A program made the translations under genes and the position numbers. Shown here piece by piece: positions 14,691 to 23,242 of a DNA stretch of 64,000 bases. Below the pieces are notes generated by a model, which was given only the letters and a program-made list of their open reading frames with translations, did not search any database and was not told the DNA's origin. How positions within the stretch are numbered: position 1 is the first letter of the stretch; the number at the start of each line of letters is the position of its first letter. The stretch comes from JBOZRQ01 sp050789255 (GTDB lineage Bacteria > Bacillota > Sulfobacillia > Symbiobacteriales > Symbiobacteriaceae): contig JBOZRQ010000046.1 in the NCBI GenBank assembly GCA_050789255.1, positions 186,001-250,000 of the forward strand. The letters are read 5' to 3'.

Positions 14691-15869
14691 TGGCGCTGTG
14701 CGGTTCATGAGAATGACCGAGGAGATGGTGCTGAACGCGATGGCCAGCGCACCGAGCCCAAACAGAACGAGGGCGGAGAAGCGCTCGTAGGAGGTGCCCA
14801 GCCAGGTGGCGACCAGGATGGTCGCCCCGGTGGAGACGGTGCCGACCAGGCCCATGAACTTGCCCCGGATCTCCGGCGGCGTCACATCGGCCATGAAAGC
14901 CTGGCTGGCGGGCGCGTAGATCGCCCCGGCGGTACCGTCTAGCAGGCACAGCCCCAGCAGAGCGATGGGGATCGGAGCGAGGCCGTACCCCAGGGTCGCT
15001 GCGGCGGCCACCACGCCGCCGACACCCACCAGAAGCGCTCGGCCGTAACGGTCGGCCATGCGCCCGAAGGGGCCGACCAGCACCACCATCGGCAGGGCGT
15101 AGAGGGTGTAGGAGAGGTTGATCTCAAAGAGCGTAGCCCCGACTTTTTCGAGGTAGAAGGCCCACACCACGCTGTACAGTCCGTTGAGATAGGCGAAGCC
15201 CAGGCTGGGAAGGGTGACTGCCCAGAAGGCGGCGGAGAGCAGGATCTGTCGGGTGGTGGTTCCCCGGGTCGGGGCGGGCTCTTCGCCCGCAGCTACCTGC
15301 GCAAGCGGGCGCCGTGACCCGCTCAGCAGCAGCCAGAGGAAGGCCACCAGTCCCAGGGCTGCACAGGCCACAAACGGCGCCTGACTTCCGCCCAGGGCCT
15401 GGGCCGCTCCGCCCACCATCGGCCCCAACAGCAGGCCGGCCATTTCGGCGGCGAAGAGATGGCCGTAAGCGCGGCCCCGCTCGCCGGCCGGGACGATATC
15501 GGCCAGGTATGCGCGGGCAGCGGGCGCAAAGGCAGCCGCACCAGCCCCTTCAAAGGCCCGCAGCATCACGTAGAACCACGGCTCCCCCGGCACGAGAAAG
15601 AGGGCCGCCGCCGCCGTGTACAGCGCTGCACCGGCGATCATCACCGCCCGTCGGCCCAAGCGGTCGCTCAGCATGCCAGCCGGGCTCTGCAGCAGCATGT
15701 TGGCCAGCAGGTAGGCGTTCGTCATGGCGGCAACCATCGCCGCCGACAGGCCCATCTCCCGGGCGTAGACCGGCAGGGTCGGAATGATGGCGCCATAGCC
15801 AAGTCGAATGGCCGCCGTGGTGCCCACCAGGGCAATGAGGATGGAACGAACACTGGGTTGGTAGCTCAC
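14667..15869 (-). CDS. major facilitator superfamily transporter
   Basis: 400 residues from GTG 15869, with GGAGG five bases upstream. It has twelve predicted membrane segments and the MFS loop signature after TM2 (PAGMLSDRLGRRAVMIAG), repeated in the second half (GPFGRMADRYGRALLVG), so the fold and two-domain duplication are clear. It is likely a proton-driven exporter of drug- or metabolite-like compounds; the substrate is unknown. It is divergent from the GntR-type regulator gene, with about 210 bp between, but the only obvious operator in that gap sits next to the regulator. Confidence 0.88.
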   Translation of the reverse strand: MSYQPSVRSILIALVGTTAAIRLGYGAIIPTLPVYAREMGLSAAMVAAMTNAYLLANMLLQSPAGMLSDRLGRRAVMIAGAALYTAAAALFLVPGEPWFYVMLRAFEGAGAAAFAPAARAYLADIVPAGERGRAYGHLFAAEMAGLLLGPMVGGAAQALGGSQAPFVACAALGLVAFLWLLLSGSRRPLAQVAAGEEPAPTRGTTTRQILLSAAFWAVTLPSLGFAYLNGLYSVVWAFYLEKVGATLFEINLSYTLYALPMVVLVGPFGRMADRYGRALLVGVGGVVAAAATLGYGLAPIPIALLGLCLLDGTAGAIYAPASQAFMADVTPPEIRGKFMGLVGTVSTGATILVATWLGTSYERFSALVLFGLGALAIAFSTISSVILMNRTAPKANAADS

Positions 15870-16032
15870 GGAAGCCTCCGATGATATAGGATAGTACAAT
15901 CCTTACTGTAGCATATCGAACCGCGGTCTGACAGAAGGGCCTCCTGTAGGTCTTTGGTATGGTAGTTGCAGCCATATCGGGTGGAGGAACGATAGCAAGG
16001 AGAAACTCTTGTCAGGCGCGCCGAGTCGGAGT

Positions 16033-16060
16033 AAAGTGGTTATGACATCATGACCACTTT
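16033..16060. promoter_or_regulatory. operator-like palindrome upstream of the GntR gene
   Basis: AAAGTGGTTATGA and TCATGACCACTTT, arms of 13 bp with one mismatch around CA, centred 38 bp before the start codon of the regulator. HutC-subfamily regulators bind such GGT/ACC palindromes, so autoregulation is likely by inference. Confidence 0.7.
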
Positions 16061-16083
16061 GTGTGTCCAGAGGGGGGATGTAG

Positions 16084-16818
16084 ATGCTTCAAAGCCGGGG
16101 GCTCATACCGCTTTACCAGCAGCTCAAGCAGCAGATCCGCCAGGCGATCGAGTCCGGCGCCTATCCGCCGAACACGGCGATCCCAGCCGAGCGTGAGTTA
16201 ATCGCCCAGTACGGCGTCAGCCGCATCACCGTCCGTCAGGCCATCACCGACCTGGTGACCGAAGGGCTGCTCTACCGCCGTCACGGCAGCGGCACCTTCG
16301 TGGCCCCGCCCCAGGTCCGGCCCATCGCCGTGACCCTCTCCAAGCTGACAGGCCACGTGGAGGAGCTGCAACTGCGGGGGTACGAACCGCGGGTGTTGCT
16401 GCTGGAGTTGGGCCGTGCCGTCATGCCTTCCGAGGTGGCGCGGGCGCTGGAGCGCGAGGAAGGGGCGGAAGGATGGCACCTGCGGCGCCTGGTTTCTGTG
16501 GACGGCCAGCCGCTGATGATTCTGGACGGCTACCTGCCGCTGGATCTGGGCCTCAGCCTGACCCCAGAGGACTTGCAGAGCACGCCGATTCCGCTGCTGC
16601 TGGAGAAGGCCGGCGTACAGCCCGAGGCTGGCGCCCTGCAGATCTCAGCACGGGTCTCCTCGCCCGAGGAGGCGGCAGCCCTCGGCACTGAACCCGGTGC
16701 AGCCCTGCTCCTCGTCACCCGCGTCATTCGCACCGCCCATGCCCACCCAATCGAATGGTCCCAGGCCCTGTACCGCTCCGACCGCTATCATTACGAAGTT
16801 GAACTGAGGCGGAGATAA
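16084..16818 (+). CDS. GntR-family transcriptional regulator, HutC/UTRA subfamily
   Basis: 244 residues from ATG 16084, with AGGGGGG upstream. Residues 1-75 are a winged helix: PLYQQLKQQIRQAIESGAY, IPAERELIAQYGVSRITVR, LLYRRHGSGTFV. Residues 85-240 form a UTRA ligand-binding domain (GYEPRVLLLELGR, EGWHLRRLVSVDGQPLMILD, HPIEWSQALYRSDRYHYEVE). Such proteins are repressors released by a small effector, often an amino acid, sugar or sulfonate. The gene runs into the TauE/SafE-DUF1634 transport pair with only 4 bp between, so it probably controls that pair together with itself. Confidence 0.92.
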   Translation: MLQSRGLIPLYQQLKQQIRQAIESGAYPPNTAIPAERELIAQYGVSRITVRQAITDLVTEGLLYRRHGSGTFVAPPQVRPIAVTLSKLTGHVEELQLRGYEPRVLLLELGRAVMPSEVARALEREEGAEGWHLRRLVSVDGQPLMILDGYLPLDLGLSLTPEDLQSTPIPLLLEKAGVQPEAGALQISARVSSPEEAAALGTEPGAALLLVTRVIRTAHAHPIEWSQALYRSDRYHYEVELRRR

Positions 16819-16822
16819 ACAG

Positions 16823-17662
16823 ATGATATCAACGTCGCAAATGCTTTCCGTGTTCCTCGTCTCCATATTCGCGGGCACGGCTGGCTCGATCCTCGGCCTC
16901 GGCGGCGGCATTATCATGGTGCCGGCCATGACCCTGCTCTTCGGCATCGATATTCGAATCGCCGTTGCCGCCAGCGCCGTTTCCGTCATCGCCACCTCGA
17001 CCGGCTCGGCGGTCGCCTACCTCAAGCAGCGCCTGTCGAACACCCGCGTCGGCATGTTCCTGGAGATCGGTACCACCACCGGCGCCCTCTCCGGTGCGGT
17101 TCTGGCGGGCTTCCTGGCGCCCCGGGCGGTCTACATCCTGTTCGGCCTGCTCATGGCCTACTCGGCTTACGGAATGTATAAGGCCCGCAAGACAGAACTT
17201 CCTCAGGGCGTCGTAGCGGACGCCGTCTCCCAGCGGCTCCGTCTGCAGGGCTCGTATTACGATCAGGCGCTGGGGCGCCAGGTCGATTACGATGTGACCC
17301 GCAGCATCCCGGGCCTGATCCTCATGTACTTCTCGGGCGCCATTGCCGGACTGCTGGGCATCGGTGCGGGCGCATTCAAGGTCCTGGCCATGGATCAGGT
17401 CATGCGCATGCCGATCAAGGCCTCCACGGCCACGTCGAACTTCATGATCGGTGTCACCGGCGCCACCACCGCGATCGTCTACTTCGTCCGCGGCGATGTG
17501 GAGCCCACTCTGGCCGGCCCGGTAGCGCTCGGGGTTCTGCTGGGCGCCCTCATCGGCACCCGGCTAATGGTCAAGATGAAGGGCACCACGATCCGCAAGC
17601 TGTTCATTCCCGTGCTGCTGGTGATTGCCGCCCAAATGACCTGGAAGGGGATATCGATGTGA
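16823..17662 (+). CDS. TauE/SafE-family anion permease
   Basis: 279 residues from ATG 16823, with GGAGA within the end of the regulator gene. It has about eight membrane segments and two related halves, each with a Gly-rich motif: GTAGSILGLGGGIIMVP near the N-terminus and GAIAGLLGIGAGAFKVL in the second half, as is usual for the TauE/SafE (DUF81) family. Members export sulfite, sulfonates or related organic acids. Its stop overlaps the start of the next gene, so the two are coupled. Which anion is carried cannot be told; linkage to a HutC-type regulator suggests an inducible substrate. Confidence 0.9.
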   Translation: MISTSQMLSVFLVSIFAGTAGSILGLGGGIIMVPAMTLLFGIDIRIAVAASAVSVIATSTGSAVAYLKQRLSNTRVGMFLEIGTTTGALSGAVLAGFLAPRAVYILFGLLMAYSAYGMYKARKTELPQGVVADAVSQRLRLQGSYYDQALGRQVDYDVTRSIPGLILMYFSGAIAGLLGIGAGAFKVLAMDQVMRMPIKASTATSNFMIGVTGATTAIVYFVRGDVEPTLAGPVALGVLLGALIGTRLMVKMKGTTIRKLFIPVLLVIAAQMTWKGISM

Positions 17663-17979
17663 GCAACCCCCAGGAGACCACCAAGACAACCGCCCTCGAC
17701 TCCATGGAGGACATCGTCGGGCGTCTGCTCCAGATCGGTACGACCGCTGCCTCGGTGCTCGTTGGCGTCGGGCTGGTCGTCCTCTTCCTCGGCATCGCCC
17801 CGGCCCTGGCGCCCAAGCTGATCACAGCCGGCTTAATCATTCTGGTCTCCACGCCCGTACTCCGTGTCGTGGCAGCCCTGGGCGTCTTCGTCCGGGAGAA
17901 GGACTGGATCTTCGCCGCCATCAGCACCACGGTCCTGGTGGTGCTCGGCGTCGGTGTGCTGCTCGGCAAGACCCACTAA
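17659..17979 (+). CDS. DUF1634 membrane protein, TauE/SafE partner
   Basis: 106 residues from GTG 17659, overlapping the permease stop (ATGTGA). It has three hydrophobic segments: IGTTAASVLVGVGLVVLFLG, APKLITAGLIILVSTPVLRV and DWIFAAISTTVLVVLGVGVL. DUF1634 proteins of this size occur almost always next to TauE/SafE permeases and are thought to be a subunit or helper of the transporter. The role rests on that co-occurrence. Confidence 0.85.
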   Translation: MSNPQETTKTTALDSMEDIVGRLLQIGTTAASVLVGVGLVVLFLGIAPALAPKLITAGLIILVSTPVLRVVAALGVFVREKDWIFAAISTTVLVVLGVGVLLGKTH

Positions 17980-17990
17980 AGCAGACAATG

Positions 17991-18020
17991 AAGGGCGACC
18001 CCACAGCCGGGGTCGCCCTT
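17991..18020. terminator. bidirectional terminator
   Basis: AAGGGCGACCCC and GGGGTCGCCCTT form a perfect 12-bp stem with an ACAGCC loop, followed by TGTGTGC. It separates the permease operon from the convergent lipoprotein gene. Confidence 0.85.
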
Positions 18021-18026
18021 TGTGTG

Positions 18027-18449
18027 CTATTCGACTTTAAACTCCTGCTGCTGGACCACGTTGCCGTCCAGGAGGATCTCCACCTTGTACTGCCCGGTGG
18101 GGAAGGGCTGGTTGCTGCTGGAGACAAGGTTGAAGGCGACGAAGCGGTCCTTGCCGCTCTCGGCGAAATCGAGGGGGAACTCCTGGACAAACTTGCCGTC
18201 GTAGTACCAGCGGGCGGCCACCTTGGTCCCCTGCCTGGGATTCATCACCTTAACCACGGCGAAGAACTCGGTCGTCGTAGCGGGGTAGCCGGTAAGCGGG
18301 CGCCGGGCCTCCTTGGTCTTCTCATCCACCTGGTCGGTCAGGGTGATCGGGGAGACCGCTGCCGGCTCCTTGGTAAACAGTCCGCAGCCGCCAAGCAGCC
18401 CCGCGGCCAGGGTTAACAGAAGAATACTGACAAGTAGACGGACCTTCAC
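18027..18449 (-). CDS. lipoprotein of unknown function
   Basis: About 140 residues. I prefer GTG 18449, nine bases after AAAGGGG; GTG 18455 is also possible. The start is a lipoprotein signal (VRLLVSILLLTLAAGLLGGC, lipobox LGGC), followed by a single domain of about 110 residues: FFAVVKVMNPRQGTKVAARW, YYDGKFVQEFPLDF and PFPTGQYKVEILLDGNVVQQ. It looks like a small beta-sandwich exposed on the outer side of the membrane. The pattern of aromatic strands recalls surface domains in other Firmicute lipoproteins, but I cannot name a family. Confidence 0.7.
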   Translation of the reverse strand: MKVRLLVSILLLTLAAGLLGGCGLFTKEPAAVSPITLTDQVDEKTKEARRPLTGYPATTTEFFAVVKVMNPRQGTKVAARWYYDGKFVQEFPLDFAESGKDRFVAFNLVSSSNQPFPTGQYKVEILLDGNVVQQQEFKVE

Positions 18450-18630
18450 CGGCACCGACCCCTTTCCTGCCCGGAGCAACCGCTCGAATCATTTACATAA
18501 GGCTTCTCCAACATTGAAAGATTTTCCTCTCAATGTCAGCGTGTCCCGCTCTGTAAGATACGAGCAAGGTATCTGAGTCAGACCTGAACTCGTCTCACAC
18601 AATAGAAAGACGAAGGGAGTGGCTATTGCG

Positions 18631-18972
18631 TTGCGCCAGTTGCTATCCATGAACGACCTTGACGCGGTATTGACCGAGTCAGCGACCAAGCCGGTCTTGG
18701 TCTTCAAACATTCGACCACCTGACCGGTCTCCGCCCGTGCCCACCGTGAGTGGGAGCAGTTCCAGTCCCTGCCCGAGGCCCAGCAGGTAAGCCAGGCATG
18801 GGTTCGGGTCATTGAAGAGCGCCCGGTCTCCCTCGCCCTGGCCGATCGCATCGGCGTCAAGCACGAGAGCCCCCAGGCGCTGCTGATCAAGAACGGCAAG
18901 GCCGTCTGGCACGACTCGCACCGGGCGATCACCGCCGATGCGCTCCAGAACGCCGTCGCCGCCGCTCGCTAA
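18631..18972 (+). CDS. ytxJ: BrxC/YtxJ-type bacilliredoxin with in-frame TGA at the catalytic Cys (candidate selenoprotein)
   Basis: One frame of 114 codons, interrupted only by TGA at 18721-18723. It reads KPVLVFKHSTT, TGA, PVSARAHREWEQFQ, then RVIEERPVSLALADRIGVKH, ESPQALLIKNGKAVWHDSHR. Bacillus YtxJ (BrxC) has KHSTTCPIS and GVKHESPQALL at the same places, so the TGA stands exactly on the active-site Cys and the rest of the family pattern is intact. Monothiol bacilliredoxins remove bacillithiol from proteins. A selenocysteine reading is the simplest explanation; a hairpin of suitable placement follows. I took TTG 18631, with AGGGAG upstream; an ATT codon at 18625 is also possible. A dead gene would be expected to carry other lesions; none is seen. 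Confidence 0.8.
18737..18757 (+). promoter_or_regulatory. candidate bacterial SECIS hairpin
   Basis: CCCAC (18740-18744) and GTGGG (18750-18754) close a five-base CGTGA loop that starts 22 nt after the TGA, with an imperfect lower stem. Bacterial SECIS loops usually lie 16-37 nt after the UGA and have a G among the first two loop bases, as here. The stem is short, so this is a candidate only. Confidence 0.5.
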
Positions 18973-21900
18973 CGGTAGAGCACCAGTTTTGCGGGCAGTC
19001 GTTCAAAGCCCAGTTCCTGAAGCATAGTCGCCACGTCGCTCTGGTGGATGGGGGTCTCGCCCCAGCTCTCCACCTCGATGCGCCGTTGGCTGCGAGCGGG
19101 GGCGGGCGCCGCCAGCAGGTCCTTCACGCAGGTGAGGGCTTGCCGGAGGCGCTCGCCTTCGAGCGTTTCCAGGGGGACGAGCCGCTTTCCCCCCGACTCC
19201 ACGGCCAGCACCGGGCGCCCGGCCTCCAGTACCAGGTAGGTGGAGGGGAGGCGGGCGATGCGCGCGCCGTCCGGGGCGGGCAGAATTGAGCCGTACGGGT
19301 TGGCCGGGTCGCAGGCGGCCAGGAGGAGCATGCCTGCCTCGCCGGGCTCCCGGGCGGCCCGGAGCCGCTCCACCGCCTCTGGCAGGGCGAACTGGGCGCC
19401 CGACAGCCCTACGATGAAGTAGCCCTGCCGGACCTGGCCCTTCATCTCCATGCGCTTCAGTACGCTCAGCACCTCAGGCCAGCTGACAGGGCCGTCCTCG
19501 GACTGGACCGCCTCCCGGGTCACCACGCCGTAGCGCTGGAGCAGGAGCCGGGTGTATGCCTCCGCAGGGCCGGGTTCACCCGAAGCCTGGCCAAGCAGTC
19601 GTCCGGTAAGCGACCACCGCCCCGTGCCCCCCTGCACCGAGACCGGGCGCCCCCGCTTGCTGGCCGCACGCCCCGCCCGCATCACCTGGCGGACCGGGGC
19701 GAAGGTGTCGTTGGTGACCAGGCCGGCCCAGGCCAGGCTCCAGAGCGCCTCCAGCGCCTGGGCGGGCGTCAGGCCGGCGCTCCGGGCGACGCCGCCCAGG
19801 AAGTCGGCGCCGGCGGCCCGCAGGGCGCCCAGCACCTTCCCCTGCTCCGGCGTGGGCGCCTCGGGCGCCGCCCCGGCGAAGCGGGCGGCGAAGGCGCCCA
19901 GTTGCTCGGGCATGTAGAAGGCCAGCTTCCCGCCGGGCGCCGCCGCCCAGTGCAGCTCGCCGGTCGCACACAGGTTGTCCAGCCAGAGCGGCTGGTAGCC
20001 GGGCGCCCGGGCGGGCAGCACGTCGCGCTCCCAGGCCTCGGCGGGCAGGGGCACGCCCTGAAGCCGCTCCAGCGCCCGCCGCAGGGCCGCCTGGGCCCCG
20101 CGTCCAGTAGCCCCCGCACCAAAGCCTTGCCAGGACTGCAAGAACCGGGTGAATGCCGCGGGCTCCACCGGCTCCACCTCCCGGCGGAGCAGCGAGAGCG
20201 TCCGGCGATGGATCTGCTGGAGCACCTCCACGTCGCAGTACTCCCGGCCGGTGGCGCCCGGAGTGTACTCGCCGGCGGCAAGCAGCCCCTCGGCCTGCAG
20301 CACCGCCAGGTACCGCACCACCGTCTCGGGGTCGTAGCCGTAGCGCTCCACCACCTGGCTCACCGTAAACGGCCCCCGGTTGCGGGCGAAGCGGCGAATC
20401 ACAGCTCCGGCGTAGGTCGCCAGGTCGGCGTACATCGCCCGGTCCTCGGCCGAGACCCACCGCGCCTCGCCGTTAACCGCAACACGCATCATTCGGTGGT
20501 CGATCCAACTCGGGTCGACCCCACACGCCGCCAACTCCGCCTCTGAGTGGTCGCCGACGTGTCGCAGCAGGTCATCGACCTCGTCGGCGTTGCGCGGCCG
20601 CCATGCTTCCAGACGCCGCAGCAGCCGGGCCTCCACCTCGTCGATCGCCCGCTTGTCCAGCAGCTCCCGCAGCTGTTCGGCGCCCAGGATCTCCCGCAGG
20701 AGATCCCGGTTGATCTGCAGGAGCGCTGCCCGCTTTTCCGCCTTGGGGGCGTCATCCTCGTACATAAAGTTCCGGATGAAGGTGAACATCGTCTCCGCCG
20801 CCATGGGGGAGGGGGAGTCGGTCTCCACGCTCTCCAGCCCGATCTCGCCGGTCTGCAGCCCGGTCAGAACCTGGCGGAGCCCCTCCATGTCCAGCACATC
20901 ACGAAGGACCTCCCGGTAGGTCTCCAGCACCACCGGAAAGGAGTCGTACCGCCGGGCCACCTGCAAGAGGTCCGCCGCCTTCAGCCGCTGCAGCCAGAAC
21001 GGGCGCCGCTGCCCCGGCCGGGGGCGCGGCAGGACCAGAGCGCGCGTGGCATTCATGCGGAAGTACGCCCCGAAAACGGGGGTGTTTCCCACCTCGTCGA
21101 GCAGCATCTCCTCGGCATCCTCCGGGCGGACCCGCAGCATCTGCTCCACATCCGGCGGCCTGTCGGCGCCGGGCAGCCGCACCAGAATCCCGTCGTCCGA
21201 GTAGGTCGTCTCGGCCTCAATGCCCATCACCTGGCGGATTCGGCGCCTTAGCACCATCGTCAGGGCCAGGTGGACCTTCCCGCCAAAGGGGGAATGGATT
21301 ACCAGGCGGCGGTCGCCCACCTCATCCCAGAAATACTCCGCCACCAGCTGGCGGTCGGAGGGCAGGGTGCCCACCGCCTCTCGCTGGTCCTGAAGGTAGT
21401 TGACCAGGTTCTGTGCGGCCCGCTCATCCAGGTGGCATTCGGCCTGGAGCCAGCTTGCCAGCGCAGGGTCCTCCAGCCTGCCGGCCAGCTCCCGCACGAA
21501 GGCGCCCACCTTCAGCCCCATCTCGTACGGGCGCCCGATCGCATCGCCCTTCCAGAACGGCATGCGGGGCTGGGCGCCGAAGGCGTCCGTCACCGTGATC
21601 CGGTCGTGCTCAACCGCCTGGATCCGCCAGGTGGCGGTGCCCAGGTTGAAGACATCGCCCACCCGCGACTCGTAGACGAACTCCTCGTCCATTTCGCCCA
21701 GCTTGACGCTGGTCCCGTGAATGTAGACCCCGTAGTAGCCCCGATCGGGGATCACCCCGCCTGAGAGAACGGCCAGGGTGCGGGCGCCGTCCCGCCCCCG
21801 GACCACGTCCAGCTCCTTGTCCCAGACGATGCGGGGCCGCAGCTCCCGGAACTCCTCGGAGGGGTAGCGCCCGGAGAGCATCTCGAGAACGGTGTGAAGC

Positions 21901-23219
21901 TGCCGCTCGGTCAGATCCCGGTAGCAGTAGCTCCGCCGGAAAAGCGAGAGCATCTCGCCCACGTGCCACTCATCCATGACAGCCATGGCTGTGACATGTT
22001 GAGCCAGCACGTCCAGGGCGCCGGTGGGCACCCGGGTCTCCTCCACCTGGCCCCGGTCCATCTCCCGCACGATGCAGGCCGTCTCCAGCAGGTCGCCCCG
22101 GAACTTCGGCAGCAGCCGGCCCTTGGAGGCGGCGCCCACGATGTGCCCGGCCCGGCCCACACGCTGCAGCCCGCGGGCCACCGACTTGGGCGACTCCACC
22201 TGAATCACCAGGTCCACCGCCCCGATGTCGATGCCCAGTTCCAAAGACGAGGTGGCGATCAGGCAGGGCAGGCGCCCCTCCTTCAGATCATGCTCCACGG
22301 TCTCCCGGGCCTCCCGGCTCATCGAGCCGTGGTGGACCTTCGCAATCTCCCGCCCGGCCACCCCGTTCAGCCGGCCCGCCAGCCGCTCGGCCAGGCCGCG
22401 GTAGTTGACGAAGAGCAGGGTCGAGCGGTGCTGCTCCACCAGTTCGAGGATGCGCGGGTAGATCGCTGCCCAAATCGTGTTCTCCGGCAGCGCCCGCATG
22501 TCGTCCAGGGGGACCTCCACCTTCAGGTCCAACTGCTTGCGGGTGCCGGTGTCGATGATGGTGACCTCGCGGCCAACCCCGCCCAGGAAGTTGGCGATCT
22601 CCTCCAGGGGGCGCTGCGTCGCCGACAGCCCGATGCGCACGGGCGACTTCGGCAGCAACGCCTCAAGCCGCTCCAGCGAAACCGAAAGGTGCACCCCGCG
22701 CTTGGTCCCCGAGATGGCGTGGATCTCGTCGATGATCACGTACCGGACCGTCCGCAGGATCCGCCGAGCCTGGGAGGTCAGCAACAGGTAGAGCGACTCC
22801 GGGGTCGTGATCAGCACATGCGGGGGGCGCCGCACCATCGCGGCCCGGTCCCGGGGGGAGGTGTCGCCGGTGCGCACGGCGGTGGTCAGGCGCGGCAAAG
22901 CGATCCCCATCTCCTGCGCCTTGGCCTCGATGCCGCGCAGGGGGACCTCCAGGTTCTTGTAGACGTCGTTGTTCAGCGCCTTCAGTGGCGAGACATAGAG
23001 CACCTGGACGCCATCGCACAGGCGATCGCCATCTTGGTACAGGGCGTCCAGGCACTTTAGAAAGGCGGCCAGGGTTTTGCCCGAACCGGTGGGCGCTAGA
23101 ATCAGCGTGTTATCGCCCCGGGCCACAGCAGGCCAGCCCTCGGCCTGTGGCGGCGAAGGGCGGCCAAACTGCTCCTCAAACCAGGCCCGCACGACAGGAT
23201 GGAACGTAGTTAACGGCAA
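18969..23219 (-). CDS. lhr: Lhr-type DEAD/H-box ATP-dependent helicase
   Basis: 1416 residues from TTG 23219 (LPLTTFHPVVRAWFEEQFG), nine bases after GGAGGGG; the open frame continues upstream but there overlaps the GGDEF gene. Helicase motifs in order: APTGSGKTLAAFLK (Walker A), TTPESLYLLL, YVIIDEIHAI (DEIH), GLSATQRPLEEIANFLGG, VNYRGLAERLAGRLN, HHGSMSREAR, ATSSLELGIDIG and QRVGRAGH. Then come the winged-helix and long C-terminal region of full-length Lhr, about 1400-1500 residues in other bacteria. Lhr is a 3'-5' RNA:DNA helicase linked to DNA repair. The gene follows the GGDEF gene by 23 bp, so it is probably the last gene of the operon. Its stop overlaps the bacilliredoxin stop by two bases. 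Confidence 0.93.
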   Translation of the reverse strand: MPLTTFHPVVRAWFEEQFGRPSPPQAEGWPAVARGDNTLILAPTGSGKTLAAFLKCLDALYQDGDRLCDGVQVLYVSPLKALNNDVYKNLEVPLRGIEAKAQEMGIALPRLTTAVRTGDTSPRDRAAMVRRPPHVLITTPESLYLLLTSQARRILRTVRYVIIDEIHAISGTKRGVHLSVSLERLEALLPKSPVRIGLSATQRPLEEIANFLGGVGREVTIIDTGTRKQLDLKVEVPLDDMRALPENTIWAAIYPRILELVEQHRSTLLFVNYRGLAERLAGRLNGVAGREIAKVHHGSMSREARETVEHDLKEGRLPCLIATSSLELGIDIGAVDLVIQVESPKSVARGLQRVGRAGHIVGAASKGRLLPKFRGDLLETACIVREMDRGQVEETRVPTGALDVLAQHVTAMAVMDEWHVGEMLSLFRRSYCYRDLTERQLHTVLEMLSGRYPSEEFRELRPRIVWDKELDVVRGRDGARTLAVLSGGVIPDRGYYGVYIHGTSVKLGEMDEEFVYESRVGDVFNLGTATWRIQAVEHDRITVTDAFGAQPRMPFWKGDAIGRPYEMGLKVGAFVRELAGRLEDPALASWLQAECHLDERAAQNLVNYLQDQREAVGTLPSDRQLVAEYFWDEVGDRRLVIHSPFGGKVHLALTMVLRRRIRQVMGIEAETTYSDDGILVRLPGADRPPDVEQMLRVRPEDAEEMLLDEVGNTPVFGAYFRMNATRALVLPRPRPGQRRPFWLQRLKAADLLQVARRYDSFPVVLETYREVLRDVLDMEGLRQVLTGLQTGEIGLESVETDSPSPMAAETMFTFIRNFMYEDDAPKAEKRAALLQINRDLLREILGAEQLRELLDKRAIDEVEARLLRRLEAWRPRNADEVDDLLRHVGDHSEAELAACGVDPSWIDHRMMRVAVNGEARWVSAEDRAMYADLATYAGAVIRRFARNRGPFTVSQVVERYGYDPETVVRYLAVLQAEGLLAAGEYTPGATGREYCDVEVLQQIHRRTLSLLRREVEPVEPAAFTRFLQSWQGFGAGATGRGAQAALRRALERLQGVPLPAEAWERDVLPARAPGYQPLWLDNLCATGELHWAAAPGGKLAFYMPEQLGAFAARFAGAAPEAPTPEQGKVLGALRAAGADFLGGVARSAGLTPAQALEALWSLAWAGLVTNDTFAPVRQVMRAGRAASKRGRPVSVQGGTGRWSLTGRLLGQASGEPGPAEAYTRLLLQRYGVVTREAVQSEDGPVSWPEVLSVLKRMEMKGQVRQGYFIVGLSGAQFALPEAVERLRAAREPGEAGMLLLAACDPANPYGSILPAPDGARIARLPSTYLVLEAGRPVLAVESGGKRLVPLETLEGERLRQALTCVKDLLAAPAPARSQRRIEVESWGETPIHQSDVATMLQELGFERLPAKLVLYR

Positions 23220-23242
23220 TGATGGTCCCCTCCAGGACCATC

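Noticed and set aside
18721..18723. Bacilliredoxin TGA as a simple pseudogene lesion
   Set aside because: No other frame damage is seen, the TGA is precisely on the catalytic Cys, and a hairpin is placed as expected for SECIS. It cannot be excluded without sel genes.
18489..18932. 147-codon minus-strand frame opposite the bacilliredoxin
   Set aside because: It is Ser/Arg/Cys-rich shadow sequence opposite the bacilliredoxin, whose own frame has clear family motifs.
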